From Leptospira broomii serovar Hurstbridge str. 5399 (GTDB lineage: Bacteria > Spirochaetota > Leptospiria > Leptospirales > Leptospiraceae), in the NCBI RefSeq assembly GCF_000243715.2, contig NZ_AHMO02000004.1, positions 188,501 to 252,500 on the forward strand: a stretch of 64,000 nt of DNA, written 5' to 3'. Both the position numbers and the translations under genes were made by a program. The notes under the pieces were generated by a model. That model was not told the origin of the DNA. It saw nothing but the letters and a program-made list of their open reading frames with translations, and did no database searches. Shown here in pieces: positions 50,006 to 60,262 of this stretch; position 1 is the stretch's first letter, and each line of letters begins with the position of its first letter.

Positions 50006-50644
50006 ATGATAAGAAGAGAATGGAAAATTTATCGATTCGGCCAGCATTTCCGACGGATGCTTAATAAGCCGCCGTTAATCTATAGTTCGGGCCTTGCCGC
50101 ATGTGCAGCATGGGATTTCGTATACAAACAGGGTAAAATTCATCCGGAACAATTTTTAACTAAAGCTTTTCATGGTGTTCGAAATACGATCAGTCATAAG
50201 AATCATTTTGTAGTTTCCGTCGGAGAGGAAATCGTAGGTACTATAGTCGTTTATTTCCAACCTAAATTTCTTCTCCTAACTGCAGGTACTGCATTGAATA
50301 TTTTTCGGGAGTACAAATTGGATGAAGTCAAGGTAGCTCTTCGAGGGCTGACCATTGAAGGAATGATCCGACCCCCTAAAGCCGAAAGACTTTACCTTGG
50401 ACATATTGCCGTTGCCGATAAATGGAGAAAGAAGGGAAATGCAGCTTCCTCAATACGACACGCTGTTAAACGAAATTAGACGTTCTCGAAAGCTGCTTTG
50501 GACGTTTCGATCGCTAATTAGGTCGCTCAGGCTCTCTATTCTAAATTAGGTTTCAAAATCGTCGAATCGCGAAAATTTGCCGGTCCATTTGGAGTGGTTC
50601 CGGATCATTTTTATACGGAATCCGAGAACAGTCTTTTTTACTAG
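50006..50644 (+). pseudogene. GNAT acetyltransferase gene broken by two in-frame TAG codons
   Basis: The first 157 codons (to TAG 50477-50479) read as a GNAT N-terminus: VVSVGEEIVGTIVVYF, then LYLGHIAVADKWRKKGNA, the start of the CoA-binding motif. The same frame continues past the stop: FSKAALDVSIAN, a second TAG at 50519-50521, then VAQALYSKLGFKIVES, the classic N-x2-A-x2-LY-x2-GF end of the family, and ends at TAG 50642-50644 (SENSLFY). No frameshift is needed. Two nonsense mutations in an otherwise intact 212-codon frame indicate a recent pseudogene. Which residue each TAG replaced is not known. Confidence 0.8.
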
Positions 50645-51016
50645 TTTATAAAAATTCCGGAGGAGGAGTTTTTCGTTGGGGAGGGATTCCCCGCCCTTCC
50701 TGGGCGGGGGCCGGATCGGTGGTTTCGTAGCGTCGGCTTATCATAGGCTCCGGCTCTTATCAAGGCTTTTTCAAAAAAAGTCTTTGCAGGAGCTCCAACA
50801 CCGATTTCGACGAGTTCAACTTGCCACTATCGATTTTTTCTTAAATATAACTGCAAACTAGGATTTCCTTCTAATAAGATAAGATTTTCATGCAAATTTT
50901 CTAATTCCTTCGAACCGAATGATAAATTGGAACGACGAGAGCAAATTTTGAGTTTATCTTTGATTCGCTTCAGATATCCAATCTTGAATGAAATTTAGTT
51001 CGGTGAGAATTGTAAT
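50645..51016. other. Intergenic region holding a repeat element
   Basis: No gene. The first part holds the GC-rich repeat (50688-50800). The rest is AT-rich and should contain the promoter of the esterase gene at 51017, whose ribosome-binding site is poor. Confidence 0.4.
50688..50800 (+). repeat. Dispersed GC-rich intergenic repeat, copy A
   Basis: Bases 50688-50714 (27 bases) are identical to the reverse complement of 59352-59378 and are followed in both copies, after two mismatches, by CGGTGGT. The 27 bases fold into CCCCGCCC-TTCCT-GGGCGGGG. About 75 bases on, GGAGCTCCAACA (50789-50800) occurs, also shared with copy C. Very GC-rich compared with the flanks. Confidence 0.7.
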
Positions 51017-51997
51017 ATGGAATTAGCTCCGGAGATGGCTGAGTACGTGCAAAAGATTTTGTCCTTGGGGCTAAAAGGATTTAGCGAAGGAACTCCTCAT
51101 CAGAGAAGGGAAGGATATTCTGCGATTCGTTCCCTTTTAGGAGAAGGGCCGGAGATGGTCGATATTTTCGATACGTCGATTTCAACTTCGAATGGAAACC
51201 TAGTCGTAAGAAATTATATTCCGAAAAAAGAAATCCATTCCCGCATTCTTTATTTCCACGGAGGCGGCTGGGTTGTTGGAAATTTGAATGATTTCGATCC
51301 TTTTGCAAGGACTTTAGCTAATGGAACTTCAAGTTCAGTTTCTCTTGTCGATTATCGACTAGCTCCTGAGTTTCCATTCCCTGCGGCAATCGATGATGCA
51401 ACTCTCGCATTGGAATGGATTGCCACTCGGAAAGATTGGGAAAAATATTCCTTGGTAGTGGCGGGCGACAGCGCGGGCGGAAATCTTGCTTCAGTAATAG
51501 TGAGAGAAGCTAGAGATAAAAAGTGGCCGAAGATCGATCTGCAAGTTTTAATTTATCCGGTAACTGATGCAAATTTCGAAACTGCCTCCTACAAAACCTT
51601 TGAACAAGGACCCGGACTTACTCGAAGGGATATGGAATGGTTTTGGAATCAGTATATTCCCGACAAGAGTAAAAGAAACGACCCTCGGGCATCGCCTCTA
51701 CAAGCCGAAAATTTACGGGACCTTCCGCCGACGATTATCTTTACGGCCGGTTTGGATCCGTTAAGAGACGATGGAGAATTATATGCGGATCGATTGGCCT
51801 CTGAAGGCGTGCCGACTTATTTTAAACGTTTCGACGGTTATACTCACGGCTTCTTTACTAAAGTAAATATCTTGTCCGCGCCGGAGGAAGGAATTCGAGA
51901 AATTTCAAATGTAATTGAAGGAATTATTCAGGGTGAGGCAAATGAACGCCTTTCATTAAGTCGGAAAATCCATCATAAAACGGGTGAAAAATTTTGA
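51017..51997 (+). CDS. Alpha/beta hydrolase, hormone-sensitive-lipase-like esterase
   Basis: 326 residues. HSL family marks: oxyanion motif HGGGW (81-85), nucleophile Ser152 in AGDSAGG, acid Asp247 in FTAGLDPLRDDG, base His277 in GYTHGFF. No signal peptide, so cytoplasmic ester hydrolysis. Overlaps the next gene by 4 bp (TTG start), suggesting that alcohol released by the esterase is the substrate of the dehydrogenase. Confidence 0.9.
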   Translation: MELAPEMAEYVQKILSLGLKGFSEGTPHQRREGYSAIRSLLGEGPEMVDIFDTSISTSNGNLVVRNYIPKKEIHSRILYFHGGGWVVGNLNDFDPFARTLANGTSSSVSLVDYRLAPEFPFPAAIDDATLALEWIATRKDWEKYSLVVAGDSAGGNLASVIVREARDKKWPKIDLQVLIYPVTDANFETASYKTFEQGPGLTRRDMEWFWNQYIPDKSKRNDPRASPLQAENLRDLPPTIIFTAGLDPLRDDGELYADRLASEGVPTYFKRFDGYTHGFFTKVNILSAPEEGIREISNVIEGIIQGEANERLSLSRKIHHKTGEKF

Positions 51998-53052
51998 AGC
52001 GAGCTCAATTAATCGATTTTGGAAAACCTCTTGTTTTGAATACAGCATCGGATCCAGATCCGAAAGATAGCGAAGTCTTGCTCGAAGTTCTTGCTTGCGG
52101 AGTTTGCCATTCCGATCTGCATATTCGGGAAGGTTATTACGAATTGGGATCGGGTAAAAAAATGTGGGTGAAAGATCGAGGGGTTTCGCTTCCTTTAACG
52201 CCCGGTCATGAGGTCGTCGGAAGAATACTGAAAATAGGATCGAAAGTCGTAGGCGTTTCCGTTGGTGAACGTTTTTTAGTTTATCCGTGGATAGGGTGTA
52301 ACGCCTGTTCGGAATGTCAGGCAGATTTACCGCATCTTTGCGCGTCGCCAAAATCCTTAGGAGTCTATCAGGATGGGGGATACTCGGATCGCATTTTAGT
52401 TCCCGACCAAAAATGGTTGATTCCGATCGGAAACTTGAAACCGGAAGTTGCATGCTCCTATGCTTGCGCTGGATTAACGGCATTCAGCGCTTTAAAGAAA
52501 GCATTGCCTTTATCGGAAAAGGAAACGTTAGTCATTATTGGCGCCGGAGGCTTAGGATTCTTTGCCGCACAAATTGTTAGATGTCTAACGAATGCCAATA
52601 TTATTTTCTTGGATGTAGATTCGGATCGATTGAAAAAGATTGGGGAGTTTGATTCGTCGTTTCAAACGATGAATTCGAGTGTGGGTGAGGCCGAGATTCG
52701 TAAGTGTACTGGAACATCCGGTGCGAAGTCCGTCGTTGATTTTGTAAATAACTCCGAGACCGCCGCCTTGGCATTTTCGTTATTAAGTAAAAATGGAAAA
52801 CAAATTTGTGTAGGGTTATTTGGCGGCGAAGTCATTTTACAAACCCCGATCATCGCCCTCAAAAATCTGAAAATACAAGGCAGTTATACCGGGTCCCCAA
52901 TAGAACTTATGGAATTGTTGAACTTAGTATCTAGTAACCGATTACTTCCGGTTCCCATTCATTTAGCCTCATTAAACGATGCGAATTCGATCTTAGATTC
53001 TATGGCAGGAGGAAAAGGGTTAGGAAGAACCGTTTTGATTCCAACGAGTTAA
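51994..53052 (+). CDS. Zinc-dependent alcohol dehydrogenase
   Basis: 352 residues; TTG start overlapping the esterase stop. Catalytic zinc ligands Cys38 (GVCHSDLH) and His72-Glu73 (PGHEVVG); structural zinc cysteines 102, 105, 108 and 116 (GCNACSECQADLPHLC). NAD(P) motif IIGAGGLGFFAAQ. Medium-chain dehydrogenase of the MDR type; substrate unknown. Two-gene operon with the esterase. Confidence 0.9.
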   Translation: MKRAQLIDFGKPLVLNTASDPDPKDSEVLLEVLACGVCHSDLHIREGYYELGSGKKMWVKDRGVSLPLTPGHEVVGRILKIGSKVVGVSVGERFLVYPWIGCNACSECQADLPHLCASPKSLGVYQDGGYSDRILVPDQKWLIPIGNLKPEVACSYACAGLTAFSALKKALPLSEKETLVIIGAGGLGFFAAQIVRCLTNANIIFLDVDSDRLKKIGEFDSSFQTMNSSVGEAEIRKCTGTSGAKSVVDFVNNSETAALAFSLLSKNGKQICVGLFGGEVILQTPIIALKNLKIQGSYTGSPIELMELLNLVSSNRLLPVPIHLASLNDANSILDSMAGGKGLGRTVLIPTS

Positions 53053-53130
53053 TATAACATCATATTCTAAAGTCGATCCAAAACTTACGACTGCAATTTT
53101 GCGATCGGAAATTTAAACAATAAATCGGCT

Positions 53131-53631
53131 TTAATTTTCGTTTCGAAATTCGTGAGGAAGTTGAACTTCCGGACCCTCGCTGGTTTCCTTTAATTCTCTT
53201 TTTTCCGTCGCGGTCCGAAGTAGAAGGCCTGTTTCCGTCTCTTCGATATATTCTGAAAGTTCGGTCGATACGTTTCTCGCGATCCTAAATTTTAGGAGCC
53301 TATCCCCCTTTTTTTTCGCGATCAAAATTCCGTTTCGATCCGCTGATAATTCCAGTTCGGAAAGTCTTAACTCGTCTCCACCGTCAGTTAGAAAAGTTAG
53401 ACTGCCGGCAATCTCCGATACTCGTATCAAATTTATCGGATATCCTTCAAGGTGAACGTAACCGTTTTCGGAAAGGTCGCCGTATTGATTATCGATATAA
53501 ACGCCGTCGGGCGCTTCTTTGAGGTTTTTGCGAAAATATGCGAGGACGTCCGTTTGCTCTATTTTCGTCCCTCGAAATATCCAATCGCCATTGGAAAGAA
53601 CTTTGATTTCGCTATCGAGACGTCTTGCCAT
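53131..53631 (-). CDS. DUF1285-like protein
   Basis: 166 residues from ATG 53631, which follows AAGGAACC; the frame opens ten codons earlier, deep inside the upstream gene. N-terminal part resembles DUF1285: NGDWIFRGTKIEQTDVLAYFR, DGVYIDNQ and VEGYP-like VHLEGYPINL. No signal peptide. Overlaps the lipoprotein gene by 20 bp, so the pair is coupled. The family is poorly characterised, so function remains unknown. Confidence 0.65.
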   Translation of the reverse strand: MARRLDSEIKVLSNGDWIFRGTKIEQTDVLAYFRKNLKEAPDGVYIDNQYGDLSENGYVHLEGYPINLIRVSEIAGSLTFLTDGGDELRLSELELSADRNGILIAKKKGDRLLKFRIARNVSTELSEYIEETETGLLLRTATEKRELKETSEGPEVQLPHEFRNEN

Positions 53632-54109
53632 CGTCGTCCGGTTCCTTATAACGAAATGCAATGCCTTCTAAAACGCGGGCCTCTTGAGGTAGCTCCGCGA
53701 AGTTTGCGGAATATCCATTTGCGGTCCCACTTTGAAAAATAGTCGGAGGCATCGAAACTATCCCTTTTGCCGCCAGAAACATTCCGTCCATCCCACGATC
53801 GAACAATTCTTTCTTTATTTGATCGTAATAGTATTTGTCGGTCTTACCGTCTCCGAAATTACGAATGAGAATTCTTCCATAAACCTCGTATTCTCGCCGT
53901 CTGGGAGCTTCTTTGAGTATTTCGATATCTTTCCACGACTGTTTATGGGTCCGTATTAAATCTTCTCGATAGACAATATCTGGAATGAATTCAACGGATT
54001 GACAGGAATACAGAAAAAAGAGTACAAACGGGAACCGACTAACCCCGAAAAATAAAAACCTTTTGAACCGGTCTAAGGGTGGTTTCCCGAGGTTGCCCAT
54101 CTTTTCCAT
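53612..54109 (-). CDS. Hypothetical lipoprotein
   Basis: 165 residues. Basic start, hydrophobic segment FPFVLFFLYS and lipobox FLYSC, then SVEFIPDIVYRED. No recognised domain. The C-terminus ends in an acidic/basic tail that overlaps the DUF1285-like gene. A shorter start at Met4 is possible. Envelope location likely. Confidence 0.7.
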   Translation of the reverse strand: MEKMGNLGKPPLDRFKRFLFFGVSRFPFVLFFLYSCQSVEFIPDIVYREDLIRTHKQSWKDIEILKEAPRRREYEVYGRILIRNFGDGKTDKYYYDQIKKELFDRGMDGMFLAAKGIVSMPPTIFQSGTANGYSANFAELPQEARVLEGIAFRYKEPDDDGKTSR

Positions 54110-54276
54110 TCAGGAAATCGTTTTCCGGGAGGACAAGCCGTTTTTGCGGGGTCAAAAACTAGGCTTTTCAGAATCGTTTTTTTAGTATACTATGCCTGGA
54201 TAGCCGGTAAGTTATCGCGGAATTCTGAAGCATCCGTATCCTGGTTCCTCACGGCGTATCCTGCAACGCCATTTAT

Positions 54277-54963
54277 ATGGAAGATATAGAACTTAAAAAA
54301 CGAGCGAGGGAAAATGTCCTTAAAATAGGCTACTGTAACCTAGACGAGCTCGAGGAGAAAGTTAAAGCATTCCGGGTAATGAACCAGAACGCCGCTAAAA
54401 AAAGATATCTTATCACTAGGGAACCTATTGCTGATACTACGGGAAAAATTCTTGTACCGAAAGCGGCAGAGATAGATATTTCAACTGCAAAATTACTCCG
54501 TCGGCATTTTAAGGGTTCCGTAGAATTTAAGACGTTTCAACCCGATGAGGGAATCGTTATCATCTCCGACATGACTTCGGCCGAGGGAGTATCCTTCACC
54601 ATGGATATCGTTACTCAGATTATGAATCTAGGAGGCGGGGCCTATGAAGGATTCATAGATAGAGTGGATAGTTTCGGCGATTTTATCAACTTATTGAAAA
54701 AATCATTATTTCCGCGTTTGATTATCATCGGATACATTCCAACCGAGAAAATACAAGGGGAACTATTAAATTTTGTCCGAGTGAAGCGAGTGGACAATTA
54801 TTTGCGTGCAATGGAATTAACTCATACTGCCTTTAAGCCCACTCCATATTTTCCGAAAGTACGCCAAATCGAAATTTCCCCGGAAGATCCTAAATCTTGG
54901 GGACGTTTTGTCGTTGAAATAGTTCGAGAATACACTCGCCCTTACTTACTCGAAGACGTTTAA
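54277..54963 (+). CDS. Hypothetical protein, 228 residues
   Basis: Soluble, with no signal peptide or membrane segment. N-terminal helices ([34 protein letters not shown]), a basic-hydrophobic core ([23 protein letters not shown]) and the conserved-looking C-terminus [22 protein letters not shown]. No family recognised. Promoter-like AGTATACTAT lies near 54183, but no ribosome-binding site precedes the ATG. Probably a Leptospira-conserved gene of unknown function. Confidence 0.7.
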   Translation: MEDIELKKRARENVLKIGYCNLDELEEKVKAFRVMNQNAAKKRYLITREPIADTTGKILVPKAAEIDISTAKLLRRHFKGSVEFKTFQPDEGIVIISDMTSAEGVSFTMDIVTQIMNLGGGAYEGFIDRVDSFGDFINLLKKSLFPRLIIIGYIPTEKIQGELLNFVRVKRVDNYLRAMELTHTAFKPTPYFPKVRQIEISPEDPKSWGRFVVEIVREYTRPYLLEDV

Positions 54964-55018
54964 TTCGCAATAAGCACCCGTCTCAATTTAGAATATTCCT
55001 GAACACGGTTAGTTTGTC

Positions 55019-55172
55019 TGTTGGAGTTCCTACGCACGAGTTGAATGACGGAGCCCCACCCTGAACTTGGGTGGAGGAGGCGGGTTGGTGGGAGAAGCGT
55101 CCTTCCCCTATATCATTTTATCGAGATTCTGTCAAACGACATACAAATATTTTATCTGTATGAGCTCCCACA
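55019..55172. repeat. Dispersed intergenic repeat-like element, copy B
   Basis: Between a plus-strand and a minus-strand gene. Starts TGTTGGAGTTCCTACG (55019-55034) and contains a GC-rich hairpin CCACCC-TGAACTT-GGGTGG (55056-55074), with GAGCTCCCACA at 55162-55172. It has the palindrome/hairpin layout of copies A and C but not the 27-base identity. A divergent relative is likely; a convergent terminator is the alternative. Confidence 0.5.
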
Positions 55173-55246
55173 AATTCGAGCAGGCCTAACTAAGAGATCT
55201 CGTCTCCAAATTTAAAGAAACGACAAGAGACCAGATATATTCGTTC

Positions 55247-57778
55247 TTAAACTCTGTAAAATTCGAGGTTTTCACGTAATGGATCGGGTAGCGATCCTAG
55301 TGCGTTAATATATTTTTTATAGCGATTTTCGAGTTCCGTAAACTTACGAGTCCGAATGTTAATGAACCTGTTATTAATCTCGCTAAACGCAGGCATCTTG
55401 GAAACTTTTTCCCGAATCGGCCGTGAAAACGGAATATGTCTGTAGAAAATACTGCGCACTACTCGGTTCAATCGCTGTACGCTTTCCGACTCGTACTTGA
55501 TCCATAGCTGATAATCATTTGCAAAAATATCCCGTTCATTCCTGAAACGCTTAAATTCCGCGGCCAGCTTTTCTTTCACTTCTATGGAGAGATCCTTGTT
55601 CTTTTTGTAGAATTGAACGTAGTCCATATAATCGGCTGTAATGGAAGGATTTCCTACGTTATTCCATTCCGGACCTAAGATACTTTTGCAGAGCTCCCAT
55701 CGGAACGCGGCAAATGCATCGATGAGAAGCGATTTTAAATCTCCTTGCACGAATACCGGTAAAACGATGCGACCGCGGCTTTCTTTCGAACCGGATCCCC
55801 TATGGACTGATAGCTCCTGCCACATCATAATTTTGCTTCCGATCGAAGGGACTATAACGAAATCGGGAACCACCGCTTTTTGGACGAATTCTTTATTAAT
55901 GCCCATTTCCGGATTATTATAGATTACTTCCCGATTAAATACGGAGAAATCGATGCCCATGACGTCATGTACGGCGTCCGTTAGCATCTTTTTAGTAACG
56001 TAAGCTTTCCCGAGAGGAATTTGAGAATGGAATTTAGTCAGAATCGGTAAGTAGGTAGCGAGAGATCCTGTCGTTAACCTAACATTGGCTTCGTACATCG
56101 CACCGAATTCGAATTTTAGTCGCGCTTCGGGATTATCGATATCGGGAGGGAGATCGGATTCTTTTTTGAAAACGGCATTTCTATTATCCATTTTCACTTT
56201 ATCGAAGAAATTTTGCCCCAATTCATCTAGGGATGTCGGAGTTTCCCGTTTATAAATTCTTTCTAACCATTCGGTTCCGTAATGAATCGGTATATCCGAA
56301 ACGGACGTGATTGCATCCTTGAACGTGGACATAAATACGAGTTGAGAATCGTCCAAAAGAGTCTCGTCAAAAAAACCGTATTTGAGCATTAGATCAACCG
56401 GCTTAGGAACATTCTTATTCGTATTTAAATATTTTTGAAAGCATCCTGCATAGATATCAAAATAGATTTTCGTAATGGATCTTCGTAGTTTTCTGGTGTC
56501 ATTATCGGAATCTAATGGATTTTTCATGGACTTTAGTTTTACCATGAGAGCCGAGAACTCCTTAATCGCGTCTCCGCCCAGTCCCGAATACTGGATGATT
56601 GTGGATGCGGAATTTTGAAGCTCTTTTCGTATTGCTGTCGCATCCGCTGACGAATCCACACCGATCGAACCATTTGTAGAAGCCGATTGGGTTTGAGGCA
56701 AAGCTTCATATTTCTTAGAAAGTCCGGCAGTTTTTTCGAGGAAGCCTCTTAAATTAGGCGAGGGATTTGGCATCCCGGCGCCAAAGAGAGACTGATGCCC
56801 TGCTATCGCTTTTTCGATTTTTTGAGATAACGTTTGGAGAACCGGAACGACGAATTCGGGAGGAGCAGTGGAATAACCGTTTACGGTCATATCTAAAATT
56901 AAATAGAATTTTTCGGCAATGCTTTCATCTCCTCCTAACAGGAATCGAAATGCTTCTTCCAATTCTTCTAATACGATTTTCGTGCTTCCAGTTAAATCGT
57001 TTTGAACCTTTCCCAACTTTTCACAAATATAAGATACCATCGAGGGATCGGGCGTAAAAAGTTGTGCCAATAGGTTCGGATCCGCAAGAATTAACTTTCG
57101 AAGGAAATTAAATTCTGAATCTTGAAATTCGATTTCTTCCGGATAATATTTTAACAATTGCTGAGAATGATCCTCGTCAATGTAGGTGGGGGTCGGTCGT
57201 TCCGGTAACAAACCGCCGTTTTCGAAGTAGTTCTTTAAATTTTCTCGAGCCAACCTAAGGATTGGATCCACAATCTCTGAGCCGGGCTCGTTGATGGGCT
57301 GCCCCGGTTTAATATCCGGAAAAACTCCCGGATTAAATTGATAATAAAGAAGGGAAAAATTATCGTTAGATTTTCCGAGATCCGATGTAATTTTTCTAAG
57401 TTGATTGGCCCGTTTAAAAAGTTCGGTGATCTCTCTTAGTAATGATCTGCCGACCATAATTCCAAGCGAGGAGCGTGCCGCGAGGGAACGAGCAACGGTC
57501 GACGGCGACATAACATATGTGGATAAAACGCATTCCTGCTCGGCAATGATCGTATGCGGATATCTTCCACCGGCAAATAAGGCGGTCGCGCCTGGGGTAA
57601 GATTGGCTCCGGACAGTTTGAAAAGCTCTAATTTCCTACCCTTCGGACCGTCGATTACGTATCGTAAAGCGCCGCTATGTAAAACATTGAGGGAATTTAC
57701 CGCCGATCCCTCTGGAAAGAGAGTGGTCCCTGCCGGAATAGTTACTTTTTGGTTTGGAATACTTGTATCTAAGGCCAT
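55247..57778 (-). CDS. Large protein with N-terminal cyclic-nucleotide-binding-like domain
   Basis: 843 residues. The first 125 resemble a CRP/cNMP beta-barrel ([64 protein letters not shown]). The remaining 700 residues are mostly helical, with no winged helix of CRP regulators and no catalytic motif I recognise; a basic C-terminus ends [15 protein letters not shown]. No signal peptide or membrane segment. A CHASE2 cyclase is 8 kb upstream, so cAMP response is conceivable, but the canonical phosphate-binding cassette (RSA) is not clear. Confidence 0.75.
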   Translation of the reverse strand: MALDTSIPNQKVTIPAGTTLFPEGSAVNSLNVLHSGALRYVIDGPKGRKLELFKLSGANLTPGATALFAGGRYPHTIIAEQECVLSTYVMSPSTVARSLAARSSLGIMVGRSLLREITELFKRANQLRKITSDLGKSNDNFSLLYYQFNPGVFPDIKPGQPINEPGSEIVDPILRLARENLKNYFENGGLLPERPTPTYIDEDHSQQLLKYYPEEIEFQDSEFNFLRKLILADPNLLAQLFTPDPSMVSYICEKLGKVQNDLTGSTKIVLEELEEAFRFLLGGDESIAEKFYLILDMTVNGYSTAPPEFVVPVLQTLSQKIEKAIAGHQSLFGAGMPNPSPNLRGFLEKTAGLSKKYEALPQTQSASTNGSIGVDSSADATAIRKELQNSASTIIQYSGLGGDAIKEFSALMVKLKSMKNPLDSDNDTRKLRRSITKIYFDIYAGCFQKYLNTNKNVPKPVDLMLKYGFFDETLLDDSQLVFMSTFKDAITSVSDIPIHYGTEWLERIYKRETPTSLDELGQNFFDKVKMDNRNAVFKKESDLPPDIDNPEARLKFEFGAMYEANVRLTTGSLATYLPILTKFHSQIPLGKAYVTKKMLTDAVHDVMGIDFSVFNREVIYNNPEMGINKEFVQKAVVPDFVIVPSIGSKIMMWQELSVHRGSGSKESRGRIVLPVFVQGDLKSLLIDAFAAFRWELCKSILGPEWNNVGNPSITADYMDYVQFYKKNKDLSIEVKEKLAAEFKRFRNERDIFANDYQLWIKYESESVQRLNRVVRSIFYRHIPFSRPIREKVSKMPAFSEINNRFINIRTRKFTELENRYKKYINALGSLPDPLRENLEFYRV

Positions 57779-57925
57779 ACGTTCGCTAAAGAGAGCAAAT
57801 TAAGAAGAAAACAATCCTTCATCGATCCGGGAAACTCTTTTTCTAAGATCGGCTTTAAAAACCCGGCAGTCGAGAGGTGACCCGCTTACCAAACTGACTT
57901 TTATGGGCATTCATTCTAGGCTTCT

Positions 57926-59128
57926 TTGAAGGGAAGATTTCTCTACTGCTTGACTGATTTCATTCTCCTAAGAAAACTCCTAAGCGAAATGAAGAAAATG
58001 GACTCCTTATTATCCGGATCGAGAATCGGGATGCTTACGAATCAGAGTGCCTATGGTTGGGAATACGAGTATCACTTTCGAACCGTTCGTAAGAAATACG
58101 GGTTAAAAAAACTTTTCTTACCTGAGCATGGACTCTTTGCCGAATTGCAGGATCAAATTTCGGGGTCCTCGCTCGAATATGATTTAGAAGACACGGTAAT
58201 TTTAAATTTGTACGGGGATTCCGAAGATAGTTTGATTCCTTCTCAGGATTCGCTGGAAGGATTAGATACGATTTTAATCGATATTCGAGACGTAGGGACA
58301 AGGTACTACACTTTTTTGACTTCCGCCCTGTATTTGATGCAGGCGGTAGATCTTCGAAATCGAAATGGCTCCGAAAAAATTAAGATAGTCGTTTTTGATT
58401 CCCCCAATCCGGCAGGAACGGGAATCGAAGGAAGTCCTCTGCAATCGGAATATGCTTCATTCGTTGGAGTTGAAGGAGTTCCGCACAGACATGGACTCAC
58501 CTCGGCAGGACTATTAAAATTTTATAAGGATAAATTCAAATTAGATCTAGAATTCTATTCTATTAACAAAGTTTATCCGGATCAATACGACCCATTCTTA
58601 TGGATTCCTCCATCCCCGAACATTCCTGCAATTACTACGTGCTATGTCTATGCCGGTTTATGTTTACTTGAGGGCACGAATATTTCGGAAGGAAGAGGTA
58701 CTACACGTCCATTTGAAACTTTCGGCGCTCCTTATATCGATTATAGTAATGAAAGCCTCAGAAGAAAATTGGAGGAACCGCAGAGAGGAGTCTTTCGTCT
58801 GAGGCCGTTGAGATTTATACCGACGTTTCACAAATATGTAGGCGAAGTTTGCGGAGGTTATCAGATTTTATTGGAAAAACCTTCAAAATTTCATAGTCTC
58901 CTTTTCGGTTTGCACCTGCTAAAAACCGTTCAAGAAACCTATCCTCGAGATTTTTCTTATTTGCAAGGTCCGTACGAATTTAGATCCGATAGACCTGCAA
59001 TTGAGCTATTGGTAGGGGATCAATTTCTATTGAAATATTTGGAGGGAAAATCTTCGTATCTTGAAGTGGAGGAATATCTTTCCGAGGCGGAATTGAATTG
59101 GAAGAAGGAGATAATCGCATATATATAG
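57926..59128 (+). CDS. NamZ/DUF1343-type exo-beta-N-acetylmuramidase-like protein
   Basis: 400 residues; the domain begins at [15 protein letters not shown]. Family signatures: [34 protein letters not shown] and the highly conserved [23 protein letters not shown] with [19 protein letters not shown]. Characterised members release terminal MurNAc from peptidoglycan fragments. The start is uncertain: TTG 57926 or ATG 57989; no signal peptide appears with either, so a cytoplasmic role in wall-fragment recycling is inferred. Confidence 0.85.
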   Translation: MKGRFLYCLTDFILLRKLLSEMKKMDSLLSGSRIGMLTNQSAYGWEYEYHFRTVRKKYGLKKLFLPEHGLFAELQDQISGSSLEYDLEDTVILNLYGDSEDSLIPSQDSLEGLDTILIDIRDVGTRYYTFLTSALYLMQAVDLRNRNGSEKIKIVVFDSPNPAGTGIEGSPLQSEYASFVGVEGVPHRHGLTSAGLLKFYKDKFKLDLEFYSINKVYPDQYDPFLWIPPSPNIPAITTCYVYAGLCLLEGTNISEGRGTTRPFETFGAPYIDYSNESLRRKLEEPQRGVFRLRPLRFIPTFHKYVGEVCGGYQILLEKPSKFHSLLFGLHLLKTVQETYPRDFSYLQGPYEFRSDRPAIELLVGDQFLLKYLEGKSSYLEVEEYLSEAELNWKKEIIAYI

Positions 59129-59266
59129 ATTTCGCTTAACGTTCCATTCGTAAAATTCAAATCATTTCGATAGCCTTAAATTTTCGAGGCGCCTTTCAGG
59201 ATTAAGAAATGACCCCGGATCGTAAAATGAATAAGTGTCAAGAAAAAATCCCAGCAAATCTATGTG

Positions 59267-59378
59267 GGAGCTCCAACAGAAAAAAACTCATAAAAAACTT
59301 TCTCCAAAACTCCAGATCCTGATAAAGACCCACTTCGGGGGTACCACCGCACCGGCCCCCGCCCAGGAAGGGCGGGGA
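59267..59378 (-). repeat. Dispersed GC-rich intergenic repeat, copy C
   Basis: Inverted relative to copy A. 59352-59378 is the exact reverse complement of 50688-50714. GGAGCTCCAACA at 59267-59278 lies 74 bases away, as in copy A. It follows the NamZ-type gene and precedes the convergent minus-strand operon. Confidence 0.7.
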
Positions 59379-59421
59379 TCGCCAACATCAACCAACGGCA
59401 CTCCACCAGCAGTTTGCCTTC

Positions 59422-59658
59422 TTAAACCGGCAATCGTCTTAATTCATCAGAAAGACGTTTCAGATCTCGGACTAGGTCGACTGGAGACGGGTGGATTGTC
59501 GCTGCCGCTTGTAAAGCGGTCTCTATTAAATCGAGTATTAATTTGCGTTCCGTTACTGCGCGAACCTTGGGCATTTTGCTCCATTCTTCCCGGAAGATCG
59601 TAGCTTTTTCGTCTACGATCGACGTGATTTGGTTTAACGTGTTGATCGCTTCGCTCAT
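59422..59658 (-). CDS. Small helical hypothetical protein, 78 residues
   Basis: AGGCAATT before ATG 59658. Heptad-like helical composition (AINTLNQITSIVDEKATIFREEWSKM, LDLIETALQAAATIH, LVRDLKRLSDELRRL), so a coiled coil is likely. No signal or membrane segment. It follows the 198-residue gene after 7 bp, at the end of the nnrDE operon. Function unknown. Confidence 0.6.
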   Translation of the reverse strand: MSEAINTLNQITSIVDEKATIFREEWSKMPKVRAVTERKLILDLIETALQAAATIHPSPVDLVRDLKRLSDELRRLPV

Positions 59659-59665
59659 AATTGCC

Positions 59666-60262
59666 TCATATTTTTTCGATGCTCAATCGCATTATGGATT
59701 TCTGATCGAGAATTTCCAGTTCGAAATTCCGTTCCACCGCGGTCTTAAAATGGCGGGTGATATTAGTCCAGAAATTCGGTTTTACTACTTTGCACTCGTC
59801 GGGAAGTTTGCCTACTCGATCTGCATTCGGTTCGTAGCGAAAAAATTCCGTCTTTCCGGCAGCGATAATCCTAGACGGGACCTGCCATTCTTCCTGAAGG
59901 CAGGATAAACCGGTATTCGTAGATATCTTGCCCGTCAATTTCGTGCCTATGCTCGGATATTTTACATCGATGGAACCGGAATTTGTCATGAACAAGAAAA
60001 AAACAGGAAGCTGATGTCCGCCATCTCGACTCTCCGAGACTCGTAGCTGCACTCCCGATACGGTTATTTGATTCGATTCTTTTTTTCCGGTAAAGGCTAA
60101 CGGGTTTACGATTCTTGCAACTACGGCGAAAATAAATAAGAGAAGAATAAGATCGAACAACAAAATTAACTTTGTGCGAGACTTTTCTTTTCCCTTGGTT
60201 TGGATTTGTTTTAAGAAGTCTCTAAATTCTTCCGGAGAACGAGAGTGATAACCTTTACCCAT
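59666..60262 (-). CDS. Single-pass membrane protein of unknown function, 198 residues
   Basis: N-terminal cytoplasmic Lys/Arg-rich tail (EEFRDFLKQIQTKGKEKSRTK), one membrane segment at about 31-53 (LILLFDLILLLFIFAVVARIV), then an extracytoplasmic beta-rich domain (ITVSGVQLRVSESRDGG, LPVFFLFMTNSGS, IRFFRYEPN-type). Overlaps nnrDE by 8 bp. No family recognised. Confidence 0.7.
   Translation of the reverse strand: MGKGYHSRSPEEFRDFLKQIQTKGKEKSRTKLILLFDLILLLFIFAVVARIVNPLAFTGKKESNQITVSGVQLRVSESRDGGHQLPVFFLFMTNSGSIDVKYPSIGTKLTGKISTNTGLSCLQEEWQVPSRIIAAGKTEFFRYEPNADRVGKLPDECKVVKPNFWTNITRHFKTAVERNFELEILDQKSIMRLSIEKI

Noticed and set aside
50676..50861. 61-codon frame over the GC-rich repeat
   Set aside because: It is formed by the hairpin repeat itself and is not preceded by a start signal.
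59543..59908. Plus-strand frame antisense to the coiled-coil and membrane protein genes
   Set aside because: Minus-strand genes there have proper starts, spacing and hydrophobic segments; this frame is their shadow.
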